Source: Chthoniobacterales bacterium (GTDB lineage: Bacteria > Verrucomicrobiota > Verrucomicrobiia > Chthoniobacterales > JAATET01). Taken from it: a stretch of 64,000 bases of DNA. The DNA is taken from positions 62,001-126,000 of the forward strand of contig DATCRI010000007.1 in NCBI GenBank assembly GCA_036569045.1. Reading direction: 5' to 3'. Below are positions 28,624 to 38,527 of the stretch, one piece after another; the stretch's first letter is position 1, and each line of letters opens with the position of its first letter. The notes below the pieces were generated by a model. The model ran no database searches, was not told where the DNA came from, and saw only the letters and a list, made by a program, of their open reading frames with translations. The translations under genes and the position numbers were made by a program.

Positions 28624-29817
28624 ATGGCATCAAAGCAATCTTGGCCGAAAATCCGAAAAGTCATCAATCATGGTCGCGTCATGTTTCTGGTGGATACCCG
28701 AAAGAACGGGGCAGGTGAACGACGGTTTTTTCCCACCAAAGGTGAGGCGGAAACGTGGGCGCAAGTCCAGCGCGTCCGACGAGACAATGAAGGGCATGCT
28801 GCATTCGACGATGCCGAGCTTGCGAGATTCGGCCTGACCATCGCCGACGCCATTCGATTCACTCTCGATCATTACCGCAAGCAGGCTGCCAGCGTTTCGA
28901 TTGCCGACGCCATTGCAGGGCTCGTCGCCTCAAAACGCGGGAACGGCCGAGATGAAACCTACTGCCGAACCCTAGCCGCCCGATGCGGAAAACTTCTCCC
29001 TACGTTCGAAGGCCGGAACCTCGCCACGATTACAACAGCGGAACTCGACGCTCTTCTTGTGACGATTACGAACCCAGGAACCCGCAACACACATCGTCGG
29101 GACCTCTGCACCCTTTGGAGCTTTGCCGAAAAGCACGGATGGGCAGTCGCATCCATCGCCAAGAAAACAACCATCGCCAAGACGGTGGATGAAACTCCCG
29201 GCATCCTGACGCCCGCCGAAATCTCGAACTTACTTGCCCTTGCTACCAAGCACGAGGCCAGCACTGTTCCAGCTTTGGCCCTCGCCGCATTCTGCCCCCT
29301 GCGACAGTCCGAACTCGAGAAGCTGGACTGGCAAGCCATTGACCTCGCCGAGCGAATCGTGAGCGTGGACGCCCGGATTGCGAAAACCTCATCCAGGCGC
29401 ACCGTCACCATCCCGGAGAATGCCGTCGAATGGCTACTCCCTCACTCGAAGGAAGCCGGGAAACTCATGCCACCTGGCCACCGCAACGCTTTCGATCGCG
29501 TGCGCGTCCGTGCTGGATTCAAGCCATCGTTTTTCGGGCGCACCGACTCCGAGCTGCAGAGGTTGATTGCCGCCGCGAAGAAGCACAAGACGAAGCTCAC
29601 GGACTGGCCTGACAACGCACTGCGTCATTCGGCTATCAGCTACCGCCTGGCACAGTCCCGCGACATTGCCGCCGTGGCTCTAGAAGCCGGGAACTCGCCA
29701 GCCATCATCCGCCAACACTATCTCGAACTCGTGAAGCCATCCGCCGCCAAGGCTTACTTCGCAATCGTGCCGGCCACACCAGCGAACGTCGTTGCCCTGC
29801 CCTGCAAGGCTGCGTAG
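28624..29817 (+). CDS. int: Tyrosine-type site-specific integrase
   Basis: The 397-aa recombinase has a basic N-terminal arm-binding region (MASKQSWPKIRKVINHGRV), a SAM-like core-binding domain (about 85-180) and a catalytic domain (about 195-385). Catalytic Arg lies in CPLRQSELEKLDW (about 226), the second box is DNALRHSAISYRLA with Arg, the third is GNSPAI, and the nucleophilic Tyr is in RQHYLELV (about 365). Asn replaces His in boxes II and III, as is common in integrases of this phylum. An ATG at 28591 is in frame, but the one at 28624 leaves the arm sites free. It mediates integration at tRNA-Lys. Confidence 0.92.
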   Translation: MASKQSWPKIRKVINHGRVMFLVDTRKNGAGERRFFPTKGEAETWAQVQRVRRDNEGHAAFDDAELARFGLTIADAIRFTLDHYRKQAASVSIADAIAGLVASKRGNGRDETYCRTLAARCGKLLPTFEGRNLATITTAELDALLVTITNPGTRNTHRRDLCTLWSFAEKHGWAVASIAKKTTIAKTVDETPGILTPAEISNLLALATKHEASTVPALALAAFCPLRQSELEKLDWQAIDLAERIVSVDARIAKTSSRRTVTIPENAVEWLLPHSKEAGKLMPPGHRNAFDRVRVRAGFKPSFFGRTDSELQRLIAAAKKHKTKLTDWPDNALRHSAISYRLAQSRDIAAVALEAGNSPAIIRQHYLELVKPSAAKAYFAIVPATPANVVALPCKAA

Positions 29818-29835
29818 CCTTCTAATTCCACGCCG

Positions 29836-32800
29836 CTAAAATGGCGATGTCGGCCCGGTGGAAGGCGGCGTGTCCCACTTCGGCACCTGCAGGGATGGAT
29901 CCCGCACGTCGCCTCGATTTGCCTGATTGAGCGCGTCGAGGATCTTCTGCAGGAGGTTCGTCACCCCCTCGCCACCGCCGGAATTGCCGCCGATCCCCGT
30001 CATGGAATCCACGCGGATCGAGTCGATCGCATTCCGGGCCTCTGCCTCGTTGGCACGCTTCACCTGGCCGCCGTTCCAGTCATCCGCAGTGACTGCCCTA
30101 CCGCCGGAGGAAGCCTGGCTACGATTACGCAGCCGTTCTCTCCGCGTTTCGCGACCTTCCGCTCGCGCCAGCTTCACCGCCTCTTCATTGGTGAGCCCTT
30201 GCCGCTTGAGCTCGAGAATACGCTGCTCGATCTGGAGTTGCTCCCGTAGCCGCGCGGCGCCTTCTTTGTTGCCTCGATTCTCCATTCCTGCTGCCCGCAA
30301 CTCGCCTTCCGCCTGGTGCTTTGTTCGCAACCCATCACGTCGCTGATTCGCGAGATCCGCATCGATGCCCGTGATCTCCGCACGGCGACCGCCAATCTCC
30401 GCGTCTATCCCGGCGACAGTTTTGCCCTCCGCGCCCGCAGCTTTGATCTTGTTCCGGTCACCGCTCTCGAGCGCCTTTCGCTGGTTTTGAAGGTCGGAAA
30501 CCTCGGTATTGATGGATTCCTTTCGCAGCGCCGCCTCCTTTACCGCGCGGTCGTAACCTTCCTCCTTCAATCCGGCAATCTGCCTTTCAATGTCGTAACG
30601 TCTCAACGTCAGCGCCGCCTCGCGCTCGGCGCTGGCGGATTCCGAGACGAGACTCGAAGCATTCGCCTTCTCGGTGACAATCTCATTACGCTTCGCTGAC
30701 ACCTTGTTCGCAAGTCCCTCCACCGTCTCGCCCTCCGCCCCCGTTGCAGCTTGCGCGGCTAGTGCCGTTTTTAAGGCCTCCCGCTTCTTGGCGTCGCCGG
30801 GATTCGCTGCCGCCTCCACCTGCGCCCGCCGCGTCTCCTCGACCGCACTCTTCTGCCTCTCAAGCGCCTCCAGCTCGCTGGAAAGCTGCGTTGCTCGAAT
30901 CTGGCTTTCCTCCCTCGCCCGCGCAATACCCTCCGATCGCAGCGCCGCGGTCTTTTGTTCCGCGTCGAGCCGTTTTGCCGCCGCGGCCTCATCGGCTTTC
31001 CGCGTGCTCTCCCGGTTCTCCGCCGTATCGAGCCCATCGAGCACATCCGTTCTCGCCACCGCGTTTTCCCTCATTTCCTGCGTCACCTGCGCCGGCGTCT
31101 TACCCAGAGCGCCTTCACGCGCCACATCGCGCTGCTTGATTACGAGATCGCGAGTGTCCGCAGGATTGTCCACGGCCGCCAATGCCTTCGCCTGCCGCCG
31201 CAGCCGCTCCTGCTCCTGGTCGAGTAATTCGAGTCGGATCTTCGCCTCTTCTCTCGCTCGCTCCACACCCTGCCCGCGCAAACCAGCGATCTTCTGCGCA
31301 GCCGCGACTTCCTGATCTGCGGCCCCCGACTCGGCCTTACCCTGGAGGTTTTCCAGCACGCCCGCGTCCCGTGCCCGCACGGCAGCCGCACTCTCCGTCG
31401 CCGCTCGCGACGGATCGTTCTCCACGCGCACTTGCTCGAGCCGCATCTGCGCCGCATTCTTCTCCTCCTCCGTAGCGCCGGAACCCGGCGCGGTCACTGC
31501 ACTCAACGCCGCCTGCGCCTGGTATTCCTCGCTCTTCCCCTGGTAGCCGGCAATGGCCGCATGGGCAGCGTCTCGTTGCGCGGCCGCGTTATCCACCACC
31601 GACTGCGCTGCCGCCACATCCGCCTGCTTTTGCCGCATAATGGCGGGATCCGGGTCCGCCCATTTCTGATACGCTGCAAGGTCCTTTTTCTTTGCTTCGA
31701 GATCGGGCGTTGCCGTCGCCAGCGTGTCGTTCGCCTGCGTCAACGCAGCCTCGCGCGGCTGCACTGCCAGTCGATCTTCCGCGAGCAACTGCGTCTGGGA
31801 ATCCGCCTTCGCCGAGGCAGCTTGCTTTTCCGCCGCCCGCTCCTCAAGAGCCTTCTGCTTCGCATCGCCCTTGAGATTGCCGATCACGGATTCCTGAACC
31901 TCGTTGCGAATCTGCCGCTCGAGTTCCAACCGCTCCTTCGCGAGGGACAGCCGTTTCTCGTCGAGAGCGACCGCCGCGCCCGCGCCAGATTCGACAGCCG
32001 CCTCGAGATTGGCGTTCGCGGTTTGAAGCTCGCCTTCCCGATCTTTCACCGCCTTGCCGGTATCCTTGAAGGGATTCTGGTTTTCCCGATCCTCCTTTTT
32101 GGCGGCATCCAGATTCGCCTGCGCATCCGCAACCCCTTTGTAGGCCGCGGCAAGCACTGCCGCGCGATCGGCCAACGTCCTCACATGCTCAATCTGGTCC
32201 TGGAGCTTTGCGTTTGACTGCTCCGTCGACCGCCGCATCTCGGACTGGCCTTTCGAATAATCCTGAGCCGACATCCACGCATCTCCACACGCCGCCGCCA
32301 CCGCCGTAAGTAACCCGATCGCCCATCCCACCGGCCCCATCGCCAGTTTTGTCGCGTTACCTAGCCAAAGAACGGAGCGCGCCAGAATCCCCATCGCCCC
32401 TGCCGCTGCCGAACTCGCCGTCGCCCAGCCCGTAATGGCCACAGCGAACTGGATCACGCCCTGGACAGCCATAAGCGCACTAAACACCGCCAGGGCGGTA
32501 ATAGCCACGCCGAGCGCACTCGTCACGGCGACCACGCCGGATCGCAGGCCGGGAATGGTCGACGCAAAAACGGAAACCGCCCCGGTCACCCGCTCCCACG
32601 CAGCATAAAAAAGCCCCACAACCTGGCTGGCCGACTTGAGAACCGGAGCAAGAGCCTCAGCCGACTTGATCTGTGATTCCAACCCGATCTTCGCCCCACC
32701 CTCAAATGCCTCTCCAACTTCTTGGTTGCTGCGTTCTTGCGTGCTCGACAGCTTCGCCTGGAGGCCCGCGATTTCATTCGCTGCCGTTTTCATCGCGCCA

Positions 32801-33474
32801 CTACTCCGCGCAAGATCGCCCTCGACCAATCGCCACATCGTCGAAAAATCGGCTCCACTCGCAGAAAGGATCGCGATCTGGCCGGCAGTGCTTTGCGACA
32901 CCGCCCCCATGTTCGCAAGCGCCTGGGCGGCATTGTCTGCCGGCCGACCATTTTGAAGGTTATCGTAGAGCGTGCCGACCGCCGCCGCCATGTCGCTAAA
33001 TGGCGCGCCGTTTCTCGCCGCTGCATCTCCCACCAGGTCCATACCCCGGCGCGTCGCCAACAGCCCTCCCGTGAGCACCTGCAAATTCCGCGCCCCCACG
33101 GCCGCATCGTCGAACGAAAACGGCGAGCGCTTTGCCCACTCTGCCGTCTCGCGCAGACGGCGGTTAGCGGCATCCAGCCCACCAAGCAACCCTTTGAGCT
33201 GATCCCGATAGAGCTGCATCTTCGCCAGGGATTCGAGCGACTTTCTCACCAACTCGCTCTGCCGAACAACATTGCCAAGGTTCAAGGCAAACCCCAACGC
33301 CGCTCCGCTCGCGAGAGCCAGCGGCCCCGCAAAGTCGTTCAGAATCTTGAGAAGAGTGCCACCCTTTGCCCTCGCCGCATCAAGCGCGTCACCCATTCGC
33401 GACAAACCCTCTGCCCCCTCCTTCACACTTTGCACTCCCGGACCATACTCCGGAAAGTCACCTCGATCGCTCAT
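29836..33474 (-). CDS. Phage tail tape-measure protein
   Basis: The 1212-aa protein has the tape-measure plan. The N-terminal domain (about 75-230) has AKRSPFSFDDAAVGARNLQVL and GTLYDNLQNGRPADNAAQAL. A strongly hydrophobic region with several membrane-like helices follows (about 285-400). After that come some 700 residues of Ala/Glu/Lys/Gln/Arg-rich coiled coil (about 420-1150; repeated AREE, AALR, GLRGQG-like units), and a short disordered tail. In phages this protein sets tail length and enters the cell envelope during DNA delivery. At roughly 0.15 nm per residue (a general rule) it would fit a tail near 180 nm. It is the last gene of the operon. No tail tube, assembly chaperone or tip gene is adjacent, which is very unusual. 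Confidence 0.82.
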   Translation of the reverse strand: MSDRGDFPEYGPGVQSVKEGAEGLSRMGDALDAARAKGGTLLKILNDFAGPLALASGAALGFALNLGNVVRQSELVRKSLESLAKMQLYRDQLKGLLGGLDAANRRLRETAEWAKRSPFSFDDAAVGARNLQVLTGGLLATRRGMDLVGDAAARNGAPFSDMAAAVGTLYDNLQNGRPADNAAQALANMGAVSQSTAGQIAILSASGADFSTMWRLVEGDLARSSGAMKTAANEIAGLQAKLSSTQERSNQEVGEAFEGGAKIGLESQIKSAEALAPVLKSASQVVGLFYAAWERVTGAVSVFASTIPGLRSGVVAVTSALGVAITALAVFSALMAVQGVIQFAVAITGWATASSAAAGAMGILARSVLWLGNATKLAMGPVGWAIGLLTAVAAACGDAWMSAQDYSKGQSEMRRSTEQSNAKLQDQIEHVRTLADRAAVLAAAYKGVADAQANLDAAKKEDRENQNPFKDTGKAVKDREGELQTANANLEAAVESGAGAAVALDEKRLSLAKERLELERQIRNEVQESVIGNLKGDAKQKALEERAAEKQAASAKADSQTQLLAEDRLAVQPREAALTQANDTLATATPDLEAKKKDLAAYQKWADPDPAIMRQKQADVAAAQSVVDNAAAQRDAAHAAIAGYQGKSEEYQAQAALSAVTAPGSGATEEEKNAAQMRLEQVRVENDPSRAATESAAAVRARDAGVLENLQGKAESGAADQEVAAAQKIAGLRGQGVERAREEAKIRLELLDQEQERLRRQAKALAAVDNPADTRDLVIKQRDVAREGALGKTPAQVTQEMRENAVARTDVLDGLDTAENRESTRKADEAAAAKRLDAEQKTAALRSEGIARAREESQIRATQLSSELEALERQKSAVEETRRAQVEAAANPGDAKKREALKTALAAQAATGAEGETVEGLANKVSAKRNEIVTEKANASSLVSESASAEREAALTLRRYDIERQIAGLKEEGYDRAVKEAALRKESINTEVSDLQNQRKALESGDRNKIKAAGAEGKTVAGIDAEIGGRRAEITGIDADLANQRRDGLRTKHQAEGELRAAGMENRGNKEGAARLREQLQIEQRILELKRQGLTNEEAVKLARAEGRETRRERLRNRSQASSGGRAVTADDWNGGQVKRANEAEARNAIDSIRVDSMTGIGGNSGGGEGVTNLLQKILDALNQANRGDVRDPSLQVPKWDTPPSTGPTSPF

Positions 33475-33477
33475 GGC

Positions 33478-34824
33478 TCAGGGTCTTCCCGTCGCGATCC
33501 TGCGGAGCCACCCCTTCCCACCAGGCGACATTCCACGAAGCGCGCCAACTCCGGCTCCAATCCCCGCGCCAACGGCAGCTCCGCGCGCGCCACCTCCAAG
33601 CAACCCGGTTTCCGGATCGCCATCGACGACAGCGCTCCCCGCTCCAATGGCGGCTCCCACGCCGACACCTTTCAGCGCGCCCCGAGCGGCACCATTCAGC
33701 GTCGTGCCAGGCGTCCGCAGATTGATCGCTCCGCTCCGAATCATCTTCAGAACATGATCGAAGACACTTCCGGCCACTCCGAAGAACACGTAGTGCGAGC
33801 TTTGAGCCCTCTTCTCATCGAAGGAAAATCCAGCCGCCCGCGCATCGGCGAGAAATAGTTTCCGCTCGTGATGACCCTCTCTCGCCAGCGCATTCAGAAA
33901 GACTGAGCGAGCGGTCTCGGAGAATTTCGATGTCGCTGTTCGCCGCATGATTTGTCTGACGACCTCGCTCAAGCGTGCAGCGGCAATTCCAGTCGCGGCC
34001 GCCCCGGCTACAAACGGCACCGCTCCCTCCACCTGCTTCGCCTCACGACTGCGATCGCCATACATATCTTTTGTGCCTTCGGTAGCCCTACGCACCGCAA
34101 GCACGCTGCCCGCCCCCAGGATTCCCCCGAGGATAGCTCGACGACCAGGCGCAAGACCGCGCGCGGGCGCCAGCACACCCGCTGCCGCACCCAGCGCACC
34201 CGACCGGAGGAGATTTGCATCCCGTCGAGATTCGTCGTCGTCGCGAATCTTTTTGCGATAGCGATCCGCCGCGAGCTTTCCGGTGAGAGGTTGCCCGTCG
34301 AATTCGATCCCGACCAGGCGCGCACCGAGAACGTGAATCACGGATTTTTCCGTCGGACCCGCCGAGGAAAATTCGCGCGCACTCCCGCTTCGCGCCGCCC
34401 TGCGAAGCTCGATGTTTGCTTCCCCTCGGCGTCGCTTCGTTTCTTCGTCGTTCGCGCGATTACCTCGCTTGCGCATGTCGTCGCGGTTCTGACAAAGCAA
34501 GAAATCGGCCGCCTGGACAAAACGGCGCTCCATGTCGGGGCTATCATCGAGATCCATTTCCTCCGCGAGCGAAACGAGAGCAGCCGACAGCAGCGCCCGC
34601 TTGAGTTCGTTGAGGGAGCTGGTCTTGAAAGGAAATTCCGCAGCGTCGCCAGAGCCCCTCGGACCTCCGAAAGGGCATAGAATGCCCGCCTGGATCAAGG
34701 CCATAAGCGCCTCGTGGTCGATTCCAAGCCGCATCATCAAGCGGTCGACGGTTTGTTTTTCGATGCCGTCATACACACGATTCATCGGCGCGTGACGGTC
34801 CAGCAATTCAGCGATCGTTTTCAT
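33478..34824 (-). CDS. Unknown phage-like protein with glycine-zipper C-terminus
   Basis: The 448-aa protein has a soluble charged N-terminal half (about 1-205). A hydrophobic Gly/Ala segment follows (about 210-240; SGALGAAAGVLAPARGL), then a mixed middle, and a long C-terminal glycine zipper (about 385-435; GALKGVGVGAAIGAGSAV, GGARGAAVGAGIGAGVGAL). GxxxG runs of this sort pack membrane helices and occur in phage DNA-injection and pore proteins. Stop and start codons are 3 nt from the tape-measure gene and 6 nt from the upstream gene, so it belongs to the operon. The family is not recognised. Confidence 0.6.
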   Translation of the reverse strand: MKTIAELLDRHAPMNRVYDGIEKQTVDRLMMRLGIDHEALMALIQAGILCPFGGPRGSGDAAEFPFKTSSLNELKRALLSAALVSLAEEMDLDDSPDMERRFVQAADFLLCQNRDDMRKRGNRANDEETKRRRGEANIELRRAARSGSAREFSSAGPTEKSVIHVLGARLVGIEFDGQPLTGKLAADRYRKKIRDDDESRRDANLLRSGALGAAAGVLAPARGLAPGRRAILGGILGAGSVLAVRRATEGTKDMYGDRSREAKQVEGAVPFVAGAAATGIAAARLSEVVRQIMRRTATSKFSETARSVFLNALAREGHHERKLFLADARAAGFSFDEKRAQSSHYVFFGVAGSVFDHVLKMIRSGAINLRTPGTTLNGAARGALKGVGVGAAIGAGSAVVDGDPETGLLGGGARGAAVGAGIGAGVGALRGMSPGGKGWLRRIATGRP

Positions 34825-34830
34825 GAGTCG

Positions 34831-35760
34831 TTAAAAATTGAGTTCGTGGATGGCGCGCCGCGCGAAGCTCAAGCGCGCGGCACTCTTCGCTGGCACCGAC
34901 AACAGCCGCGCGCTCTGTGCCGCGATTTTCGCGGGCGCGAACGTCGGGGGCCGGAGACCGCCAGCCCCCGACGCCGCCAGGCCCGCAGCGTCCCGACCGA
35001 CGCCACGAAGGAGACCCAACCGTGCGAGCAAATTCCTCCGTCTCGCGACTTTCTCGGCCTGGACGTTGCCGTAGGCAGCCGCCATCGTCCCGGGCGTAAG
35101 CGCCGCCTGCGCCGCCGGAGTAAACTGCCCCATGCCGTCACGCGGCCGCGCGTCGGCGAATTCCCGCCGCTGAGACTGACGATTTTTCCGGTCGCGTTTG
35201 ATCGCATTGATCGTGTCCACTTGCTGGCCCTCGTCCGCTGCATGCGCACCGCCAACAACCGCGCCGATTCCTGCTCCTGTCGCGATGGCAGTCGGCGTGG
35301 ACGCCGTTTTCAAAAAAGCCGCGGGTCGCCACTTGCGTGCGGCAGAATCGAGACTGCCCAGCCCCGGAAGCTTCGCCCCCTGCCGCAATGCAATGGCGGC
35401 CGCACCGCCTAGTCCCGCCCCCACGACGGCACCTCCCACCGCCGCGCGCTTTGTAGTCGCCCCACCTTCGTCCTCTCCAGGCCGACCGAGAATCTGCCCA
35501 CCAACGAAAGTCCCGCCCCCACCGATCGCCGCACCAGCCCCCGCAGCCGCGCCGACCGACTTCAGAACGCTTCTGACATTGGATCCGCGTCGGAATCCTG
35601 GGATCAACCCAAGCGCAGCGCCACTCAGGCCGGCGGAGATGCCAGCCTGCAACCAAGCCGGAGTTTTGCGTTGTGGCTCATCGGACTCCGAAAATGCAAA
35701 AAGAGGCAACCGAGATAGCAGCACCCGGTGGCGCGGGATTCGAGAAGCAGAGGCAGGCAT
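34831..35760 (-). CDS. Unknown phage-like glycine-zipper membrane protein
   Basis: The 309-aa protein has at least four Gly/Ala-rich, GxxxG-containing hydrophobic stretches (about 40-60, 68-90, 108-128, 155-175; for example GISAGLSGAALGLIPGF and KRAAVGGAVVGAGLGGAAAI). These alternate with basic segments, and the C-terminal region is Arg/Ala-rich. Such composition suggests an envelope-inserting protein, perhaps carried in a virion with the tape measure. Similar zippers in the neighbouring 448-aa protein hint that the two work together. No family is recognised. Confidence 0.6.
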   Translation of the reverse strand: MPASASRIPRHRVLLSRLPLFAFSESDEPQRKTPAWLQAGISAGLSGAALGLIPGFRRGSNVRSVLKSVGAAAGAGAAIGGGGTFVGGQILGRPGEDEGGATTKRAAVGGAVVGAGLGGAAAIALRQGAKLPGLGSLDSAARKWRPAAFLKTASTPTAIATGAGIGAVVGGAHAADEGQQVDTINAIKRDRKNRQSQRREFADARPRDGMGQFTPAAQAALTPGTMAAAYGNVQAEKVARRRNLLARLGLLRGVGRDAAGLAASGAGGLRPPTFAPAKIAAQSARLLSVPAKSAARLSFARRAIHELNF

Positions 35761-35775
35761 TCTCGCCGCGCGGTG

Positions 35776-36594
35776 TCAACTCAACCGCGCCCCGTCGCGC
35801 CCCTCGTTAATTCCGCGCAGCCGCCATCCGTTTTTCAATTGAGCTTGCCGAAACCCCTCTATCGCCGAATCGGACTTCGTTCGAAAATATCCCGCACACT
35901 CCCCCAGACGCTCGCGCCATCCACGCACAGCCTTGGAGAGTGCCTGCCGTGAAACTCCTAACCGCCGCGCCGCTATGGAAACAATCTCCCCATTCCCGCG
36001 AAGCCAACCTCCAGTCGCGATGTCGAGCGCCACAATTTTTGTTTGTGAACACCCGCCCGGAATGAGCTCGTCGAGGAGACGATGAAGCACCGCGACCTTT
36101 CGCCGGTCGGCAAAATCAAGATGCTCCCGCCAAAATTTCTCGAGTCGATCAAACCGTTCTGGAGGCACCCTGACCGCGGATTCTGCCCACTTTCGGTCGA
36201 AACCGTCAGCGACGCCCCACTTGCTCGCAACTGCCAGAGCGAGGAGTTTAGCATACCCTTCTCCCGGCTCGCTCTCAGCCAATTCGACAATAGCGAATCG
36301 AAGCCCGTCCGCCCGCTCGTCTTCAGCGTCGCGACTCCCTTCACCAAGTGTTTCAAAAAACTTCTCTTGAAAATCGTAGCCTTCGGCTCGCGCGATCAAG
36401 GAACTCACGACCTCATCGACATCCCTGTCATCGCCTTCCCTTACGCAGTCGAAGCCAACTTTCAGCCCATCGAAATCTTTGATTCCTTTCGCTCGGAGTC
36501 GCTCCCGCTCCGTGGCCGGCAGCGATTGCAACCACCCGTCAAATTCCGCACGGGCACGATCCCGCCAGCCCGAATCATCTTCGCGGGTAATCAC
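35776..36594 (-). CDS. Unknown protein with C-terminal helix-turn-helix
   Basis: The 272-aa product begins at a GTG (36594). The N-terminal 180 residues are charged and helical with no motif I recognise. Near the C-terminus, VSIAARRLGVSRQALSKAVRGWRERLG (split here as a helix, turn and recognition helix, about residues 212-238) is a clear helix-turn-helix. It could be a small-terminase-like DNA-recognition protein or a regulator; no ATPase partner is present. It lies 3 nt after the upstream gene. Confidence 0.6.
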   Translation of the reverse strand: MITREDDSGWRDRARAEFDGWLQSLPATERERLRAKGIKDFDGLKVGFDCVREGDDRDVDEVVSSLIARAEGYDFQEKFFETLGEGSRDAEDERADGLRFAIVELAESEPGEGYAKLLALAVASKWGVADGFDRKWAESAVRVPPERFDRLEKFWREHLDFADRRKVAVLHRLLDELIPGGCSQTKIVALDIATGGWLRGNGEIVSIAARRLGVSRQALSKAVRGWRERLGECAGYFRTKSDSAIEGFRQAQLKNGWRLRGINEGRDGARLS

Positions 36595-36597
36595 GCT

Positions 36598-37359
36598 CTA
36601 CAGGCTTTCCATGCGCTCACGGATGAGAGCGGCAAATTCCAGCATCGGCCGCATCTCACAAAGCGCAGCTTCGCAACGCTCGCGGGTCCAGCTTCGAAGC
36701 TTCTGTTGACCACGCCAGGTATCGAAATCCGCGACGACGCGCCCGAGCAAAACGGTTCTCCTTCCGACTCCTACAGGGTGCCACCCTCCTTTTCTTTCGC
36801 CGACAGACTTTTTCACCTCACCAGCCTCAATGGACGCGGCTAGTTCCCCGACTGACAGGCCATGCTGCACCACCGCTCGCGCCCATTTAGCCGCATCATC
36901 CGCCGTCTTCGCACGCTCCACGGCCCGCAAATGGGCCGCAGGCAAAGGAACTTCCAACCGCGCGGCAACCATGATCGAAAGTCTGCCGCAGCTTTGAACC
37001 TTGTTGAGTTCAACGACATCGCGCCAGGACAAGGCCCGCCATTGCTCGTTTGTCATACGCCCCTCGAGAAACAACGCCGCAATGCCCGAGGTCGCGACAC
37101 CTGTAGAGATAGTGCCTTTCGGGATTCCGAGTTCGCGAAGCGCGGGAAACGGCTGAAAAGCGTCTCCATCCCGCCGCCGCAGCTCAACGAGGAGCAGCCC
37201 GAGCTTTTTGAACCCGGTGCTCATCGCGCGATCCGCGTCCGCGACACCCGCCGCTACGCCAACGATCTCACCCAGCAAATTCTCGCGCGACAAGCTTTGC
37301 AGCCCCACACGAACCCTTTCCGCCGGCGCGGATTCCTCCCAATTGAGCAGCGCGCGCAT
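36598..37359 (-). CDS. Unknown phage-like protein
   Basis: A 253-aa product from the ATG at 37359; a GTG one codon upstream is also possible. It is mainly helical. The segments PALRELGIPKGTISTGVATSGIA and RALSWRDVVELNKVQSCGRLSI could form a helix-turn-helix-like unit, as could RAKTADDAAKWARAVVQHGLSVGELA further on. I do not recognise the family. Short gaps (8 and 3 nt) tie it to the operon. Confidence 0.55.
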   Translation of the reverse strand: MRALLNWEESAPAERVRVGLQSLSRENLLGEIVGVAAGVADADRAMSTGFKKLGLLLVELRRRDGDAFQPFPALRELGIPKGTISTGVATSGIAALFLEGRMTNEQWRALSWRDVVELNKVQSCGRLSIMVAARLEVPLPAAHLRAVERAKTADDAAKWARAVVQHGLSVGELAASIEAGEVKKSVGERKGGWHPVGVGRRTVLLGRVVADFDTWRGQQKLRSWTRERCEAALCEMRPMLEFAALIRERMESL

Positions 37360-37367
37360 CACTGGAA

Positions 37368-37994
37368 CTATTTGCGTTGCTCAACCTGATTTGCCACTTC
37401 CGCCAGTTCGACGCACAGCGCTTCGAACCGGTCATCACTTGGCAAGTTTTTCGCGGCCTCCAAGCACCGCGCACGACAGGAGTTCACATGCAGCGTTAGC
37501 TTGCGGGCATCGCGCAAGGAGCGCAGGCAAGGCTCAAGAGCCCGCCAAGCCGCCTCCTCTCCACTTCCCGAGGGATAGAAATCTCCGCTACCAAGAAAGT
37601 CCACCCCCGCTTTCACGGCAGCCGGAAGAGCCGCCAAAGCAGCATCCTCCGCGCGAGAAAGATTCGTCTTCGCCGCCGGCTGAATGAGCGCAAAATCGTC
37701 GGCCAATGCCTGCCAAGCCGCAGGGTTTCCACCCAGGCATCGTCGCTGTTCCCCGGCCTTAAAGTCATCACTCGTTTTTCCTCCCACCGCAGCCCGCATC
37801 GCACTGGCTCGCGCGTCCGCCGCCGCGACCGCCTCAAGTCGCTCGATGGTCGATTCTCTCTCAAACAAAGCGCGGGCCTCGACCGCCGCGGCATCCGCTT
37901 GGTCGACAGCCGCAAACATGGAATCGATCTCTAAAAAACGAGCATCGAGGGCGGAATAAAAGGAGTCAATTTTTCGGCGAGTTGTGCTGCTCAT
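37368..37994 (-). CDS. Unknown helical phage-like protein
   Basis: A 208-aa product from the ATG at 37994; upstream in-frame codons overlap the preceding gene. It is Ala/Glu-rich and mostly alpha-helical (FYSALDARFLEIDSMFAAVD, AAAVEARALFERESTIERL), with a likely coiled coil between about residues 10 and 75. There is no recognised domain. It sits 16 nt downstream of the previous gene in the operon. Confidence 0.55.
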   Translation of the reverse strand: MSSTTRRKIDSFYSALDARFLEIDSMFAAVDQADAAAVEARALFERESTIERLEAVAAADARASAMRAAVGGKTSDDFKAGEQRRCLGGNPAAWQALADDFALIQPAAKTNLSRAEDAALAALPAAVKAGVDFLGSGDFYPSGSGEEAAWRALEPCLRSLRDARKLTLHVNSCRARCLEAAKNLPSDDRFEALCVELAEVANQVEQRK

Positions 37995-38010
37995 GCACAC
38001 CGCTTCGGCG

Positions 38011-38526
38011 TCAACTCTGCCGCAAAATTCGATCCATGTAAGAGCGGACCTCCGTGTAAATTCCACAGACCTCCTCAAGAGATGCTCCGTCTCCAAAATC
38101 GATCCGATCAATCACACGATCGAGCTTTCGCACCAACGAGATCCCTTCTCCCTGGAGTCGCCCGCTCGCCTTCAACAAGATTCCTCGGCAGCACGCGTCG
38201 ACGTAATCCCGAAGCGCTTCAACGAGGCTATCGATCTCCTCATCGGACATACACTCCTCACTGGCAGCGCTGCTGCGAAGAGCATCGAGTTCCAAAAATA
38301 GCTTCTCAAGCTTGGAAGTGTCTCCTGCCGCCCCATCCAAGATCTCATTCGCGACCTCGTGAGCGACCCCCCTCAGTTCGCGACAAAGGCATTCCTCCGT
38401 GCTCTCACGCCCCCTCGGCCTCTCGCGACGCGAACAACTCAAGAAGGCCGCCCTCACAAGCAGAAGGCATTCTTGCTCATCCTCTGAAAATCCACGCCCT
38501 TTCTGCGGAAGCACGCTCTCGGCCAT
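38011..38526 (-). CDS. Unknown helical phage-like protein
   Basis: A 171-aa acidic helical product with several Cys residues (CLCRELRGVAHEVANEIL, DYVDACCRGILLKASGRL). The family is not recognised. Its ATG lies one base after the stop of the small gene upstream, so translation is probably coupled. Confidence 0.55.
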   Translation of the reverse strand: MAESVLPQKGRGFSEDEQECLLLVRAAFLSCSRRERPRGRESTEECLCRELRGVAHEVANEILDGAAGDTSKLEKLFLELDALRSSAASEECMSDEEIDSLVEALRDYVDACCRGILLKASGRLQGEGISLVRKLDRVIDRIDFGDGASLEEVCGIYTEVRSYMDRILRQS

Positions 38527-38527
38527 T

